Source of the DNA: an uncultured Pelagibacteraceae bacterium
GTDB lineage: Bacteria; Pseudomonadota; Alphaproteobacteria; Pelagibacterales; Pelagibacteraceae
Assembly (NCBI GenBank): GCA_902580115.1
Contig: CACHJN010000003.1
Location: 1-64,000 of the forward strand
DNA: 64,000 nucleotides
Direction of reading: 5' to 3'
Shown: piece after piece, positions 62,724-64,000 of the stretch
How positions within the stretch are numbered: the stretch's first letter is position 1
Layout of the letters: each line of letters opens with the position of its first letter
Notes under the pieces: generated by a model
Seen by the model: only the letters and a program-made list of their open reading frames with translations
The model's database searches: none
Told to the model about the DNA's origin: nothing
Position numbers and translations under genes: made by a program

Positions 62724-63952
62724 TTTATAATTTTAGGAAAAGGCATAGGTATAATAAATTTTCCTTTGTATCCTTTTTTTCTTAAATTTTTCATTATATT
62801 TTTGCCGTAATGCCATGATAATATTAAAGCATACTCAGGCTGATTTTCAAAAAAATTACTTTCATCTAAAACTGGAATATGTGTGTTTGGGGTAAAAAGG
62901 TTTAATTTTAACGAAGAACTTTGCTCGGCTATATAATCTAATATATCCCTATTAATTTTACAGTAAGAGAGAAGTGTAATACATCTACCTGGGCACCCAA
63001 TACCTACAATATTTTTCCCTTTTTTTTTAATTCCATTCAAAATTTTTGATAATTTATTTTTACTTTTAATAATATCATTTCTAAACTTAATGTATTTTGA
63101 TTGAGAATAAAAACCTCTCTTTTTTTCGTAATCTAAAATTCTTTTCACACTGTTATTGGGTTTAATATTTTTATTTAAAGTTGCAGTGATTCTTATTGAG
63201 CCTCTATAATTTGGAATTCTTATAGCATCAATTATTTTAAAACCATGTTTTTCCATAAAATAAACTAAAGGTTTTACTAAATAAAATCTTAAATGTTCAT
63301 GATAAATTGAGTCATATTGTAAATCATCTACTATATCTACAGCATAATGAGACTCGGTAACAAACACACCCTTTCTGGTATCAAGAAGCATTTTAACTGA
63401 TTTTATGAAGGAGTCTAATTTGTCCACATGAGCAAATAAATTAGTTCCAATTATAACGGATGCCTTTTTATATTTTTTTTTAACTATTTTTGCAGTTTCT
63501 AAATTAAAAAATCTTTGAATTGTGTTAACCCCCCTTTTTTTTGCAATTTTTGCTATATTTGTAGGCTCAATGCCTAAAGTCTTAAATTTTAACTTTTTAA
63601 ATCCAATTAACAGTGTTCCATCGTTGGATCCAATATCAATCGCAAAAGGATTGCTTCCAAAATTAAATTTTTTTTTTAAATAAGACGGGGTACTTTGCAG
63701 AAGCTTTACCAGAGGGGCGGTAATACTTGTTTTATAGGGATAATCTAAATGAAAGAGCTCTTTATTGTTTACTATAAAATCTAGCTGTAGAAGTTGACAA
63801 TTTTCACATCTAAATAAATTTAGCGGATAACTTTTTTCATTTTTTTTTGTTTGTTCATAGGTGAGTAAAGTATCACAAAGACCTGTTGAGCCTAAAGAAA
63901 TTACTTTTTTTAGTTTTTTTGATCTACAAATTTGGCAATTTTTTATTTTCAT
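62720..63952 (-). CDS. C-methyltransferase-like protein (NovU/TylC-III type)
   Basis: A 410-aa SAM-dependent protein with three parts: an N-terminal zinc-binding domain (cysteines in NCQICRS and FRCENCQLL, about residues 5-52), a central methyltransferase domain (AIDIGSNDGTLLIGF near 108) and a C-terminal domain (VGIGCPGRCITLLSYC near 315). YDSIYHEHLRFY near 218 holds the His/Glu motif of sugar C-methyltransferases. In that family the enzyme methylates TDP-keto sugars. The gene faces the previous ones and its promoter lies at 63953-64000, at the window edge. Confidence 0.83.
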   Translation of the reverse strand: MKIKNCQICRSKKLKKVISLGSTGLCDTLLTYEQTKKNEKSYPLNLFRCENCQLLQLDFIVNNKELFHLDYPYKTSITAPLVKLLQSTPSYLKKKFNFGSNPFAIDIGSNDGTLLIGFKKLKFKTLGIEPTNIAKIAKKRGVNTIQRFFNLETAKIVKKKYKKASVIIGTNLFAHVDKLDSFIKSVKMLLDTRKGVFVTESHYAVDIVDDLQYDSIYHEHLRFYLVKPLVYFMEKHGFKIIDAIRIPNYRGSIRITATLNKNIKPNNSVKRILDYEKKRGFYSQSKYIKFRNDIIKSKNKLSKILNGIKKKGKNIVGIGCPGRCITLLSYCKINRDILDYIAEQSSSLKLNLFTPNTHIPVLDESNFFENQPEYALILSWHYGKNIMKNLRKKGYKGKFIIPMPFPKIIN

Positions 63953-64000
63953 TGGCTAATTAAATAAAATAATGTAATTATTAAATATATTAATTTAATT

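Noticed and set aside
1..64000. Insertion sequences, prophage, rRNA genes or toxin-antitoxin pairs
   Set aside because: I looked for transposase, integrase and similar proteins among the frames and found none; only the two tRNAs were found as RNA genes.

Overview
The window looks like a chromosome segment of a SAR11-type alphaproteobacterium (Pelagibacterales). The evidence is very AT-rich DNA, intergenic gaps often of 0-15 bases, many ATGA/TAATG start-stop overlaps, and a gene set typical of streamlined marine oligotrophs: many high-affinity ABC importers with separate binding proteins, THF-linked one-carbon genes, and a minimal purine operon. I see no rRNA, CRISPR, insertion sequence or phage gene. 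The assignment rests on gene content and style only.

Layout. 1-3460: general L-amino-acid ABC importer (aapJ-Q-M, cut by the window edge), with a hairpin after the binding-protein gene. 3651-4091: a tautomerase-superfamily protein with the catalytic set of cis-3-chloroacrylate dehalogenase. 10659-4088 (minus): a Fur-box-headed run of ferric iron importer fbpABC, a short MetF-like protein, a DmdA/GcvT-like protein, tRNA-Arg(UCU) and trmB, with almost no spacing. 10660-11007 is the only gap over 300 bases; it holds the Fur box, a possible 46-codon ORF and a structured leader before a BASS-family symporter. 11855-13674: glycine betaine importer proXW without an ATPase gene. 13776-16840: zinc regulon, divergent znuCB-zur and znuA around two tandem Zur-type operators. 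16845-19296: a circularly permuted ATP-grasp gene, the proteasome-like peptidase Anbu and a 59-aa gene.

19293-31134: a glycerol island (gpsA, glpK, glpV, glpS, glpT, glpP, glpQ, a DUF2160 membrane protein, gap), preceded by trkH, nadK and tRNA-Leu(UAA). GlpK would phosphorylate imported glycerol, GpsA could oxidise glycerol-3-phosphate, and GAPDH would feed it into central carbon flux. 31211-35193 is an accessory surface-sugar block (SGNH hydrolase, FAH-family protein, two glycosyltransferases). 35190-43151 is housekeeping: cinA-like, then sfsA-map-purB-purC-purS-purQ-purL-bolA-grxD. 43152-49637 (minus) carries aroG-nadE-cysS-cimA-trmJ-rpsD.

49701-52163 carries glmS and a separate GlmU acetyltransferase domain whose 5' end appears frameshifted at a run of seven A. 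52234-55554 is gph-lysE-prpB-prpC. 55555-59156 has a methyltransferase and nrdAB, behind a pair of NrdR-box-like sites 31 bp apart. 59345-63952 starts with a phosphohexomutase and runs into a second surface-polysaccharide block (hexapeptide acyltransferase, polytopic membrane protein, C-methyltransferase-like protein). The most unusual points are the cis-CaaD-like enzyme, the iron/one-carbon/tRNA run, the reduced Anbu locus with its small partner gene, the complementary degeneracy of the two glycerol ABC ATPases, and the split, apparently frameshifted GlmU.
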